A DNA stretch of 50,748 bases, taken from assembly GCA_018713245.1 (NCBI GenBank), contig DVFM01000060.1, positions 1-50,748 on the forward strand, in the 5' to 3' direction. Below the pieces are notes generated by a model. The model did no database searches. It was not told the DNA's origin and saw nothing but the letters and a program-made list of their open reading frames with translations. Below, in pieces: positions 50,379-50,748 of the stretch. The position numbers and the translations under genes were made by a program. Origin of the DNA: Candidatus Merdivicinus intestinavium (lineage in GTDB: Bacteria > Bacillota > Clostridia > Oscillospirales > Ruminococcaceae). How positions within the stretch are numbered: the stretch's first letter is position 1; each line of letters opens with the position of its first letter.

Positions 50379-50748
50379 ATGGCACGTACATTTTTTTCCT
50401 CTGAGTCGGTGACCGAAGGACATCCCGACAAAATCTGCGACCAGATTTCTGACGCGGTGCTGGACGCCATTCTGGAGCAGGACCCGGACGGACGGGTGGC
50501 CTGCGAGACCTGCTGCACCACCGGCATGGTGATGGTCATGGGGGAAATTTCCACCTCCTGCTATGTGGATATCCCGAAGCTGGTGCGCGAAGTCGTGGTG
50601 GGCATCGGCTACGACCGGGCCAAATACGGCTTTGACGGCCAGACCTGCGCCGTCATCACCTCCATCGACGAGCAGTCCGGCGACATCGCCATGGGCGTTG
50701 ACAAGGCTCTGGAGGCCAAGAGCGGCCAGGATGCCGATGAAAACGAGA
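50379..50748 (+). CDS. metK: S-adenosylmethionine synthetase, N-terminal part
   Basis: 123 residues are visible before the window ends. [20 protein letters not shown] is the diagnostic N-terminus, with the ATP-binding His in [25 protein letters not shown] and [13 protein letters not shown] follow, and the latter includes residues near the active site. It makes S-adenosylmethionine from methionine and ATP. The ATG at 50379 follows AAAGGAG. It is controlled by the upstream SAM-I riboswitch. Confidence 0.97.
   Translation, partial: MARTFFSSESVTEGHPDKICDQISDAVLDAILEQDPDGRVACETCCTTGMVMVMGEISTSCYVDIPKLVREVVVGIGYDRAKYGFDGQTCAVITSIDEQSGDIAMGVDKALEAKSGQDADENE

Noticed and set aside
50137..50391. Minus-strand frame over the metK leader
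   Set aside because: It is opposite a SAM-I riboswitch and its terminator, which fully explain the conservation.

Overview
The window is GC-rich, densely coding DNA from a low-copy Firmicute of the class Clostridia, most likely an Oscillospiraceae/Ruminococcaceae-type gut anaerobe. The evidence is an LplA-type sugar ABC transporter without its own ATPase, a DUF134 + NifX-like pair, ECF vitamin uptake, S-box control of metK, sigma-A promoters of the form TTGACA-17-TATAAT, and a pair of inverted Spo0A-like boxes that suggest a spore-former. The species cannot be fixed from the sequence. No tRNA, rRNA, CRISPR array, prophage or intact insertion sequence was seen.

Layout. 1-770: 5' part of a PiT phosphate transporter (minus) behind a structured leader with an attenuator-like terminator. 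1122-2708: amidohydrolase. 2752-8865: membrane AraC-type sensor divergent from a solute-binding protein and two permeases. 8905-11382 (minus): lipoprotein, NifX-like protein, DUF134 regulator, membrane protein. 11633-13611: HD-GYP response regulator and a two-piece LysO exporter. 13776-17919: putative alpha/alpha-barrel protein, a DacF-like protein that has lost its catalytic motifs, and a frameshifted HExxH peptidase gene. 18154-22234: ddl, murI, DUF1934 and argS. 22235-22789: gene-free patchwork of hairpins and repeats. 22790-23884: ychF. 24008-25888 (minus): MerR and XRE-like regulators.

26099-44134 is the main accessory locus, a divergent type VII (ESX/WXG100) secretion system. The first operon encodes an FHA-bearing EssC ATPase, a YukD/EsaB ubiquitin-like protein, two small helical proteins, an FHA protein, a proline-rich membrane zinc-ribbon protein, a Ser/Thr kinase-TM-TPR protein, a 50-residue membrane peptide, a zinc-ribbon/nine-repeat/TM/TPR/LRR protein, a VWA protein and a second membrane zinc-ribbon protein. 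The second operon encodes three WXG100-like proteins, a 63-residue helical protein, a lipoprotein and a Mbeg1-like lipase with a C-terminal helical domain. Both operons have nearly superimposable promoters: two TGTCAC half-sites 12 bp apart directly upstream of -35, then TTGC...17...TATACT. The divergent XRE-like gene is the natural candidate regulator. The kinase, two FHA domains and nine DEGT(T/V)LL repeats suggest phosphothreonine-dependent assembly. The lipase module has the order expected of a reverse-architecture T7SS toxin with small partners and a lipoprotein immunity factor.

44219-49910 (minus) is housekeeping: coaX with an ECF pantothenate-type S component, a GntR regulator, ComF, LexA, two TrkA-type RCK proteins and a TVP38/DedA-like membrane protein. 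50089-50748 holds a promoter, SAM-I riboswitch, terminator and the start of metK.
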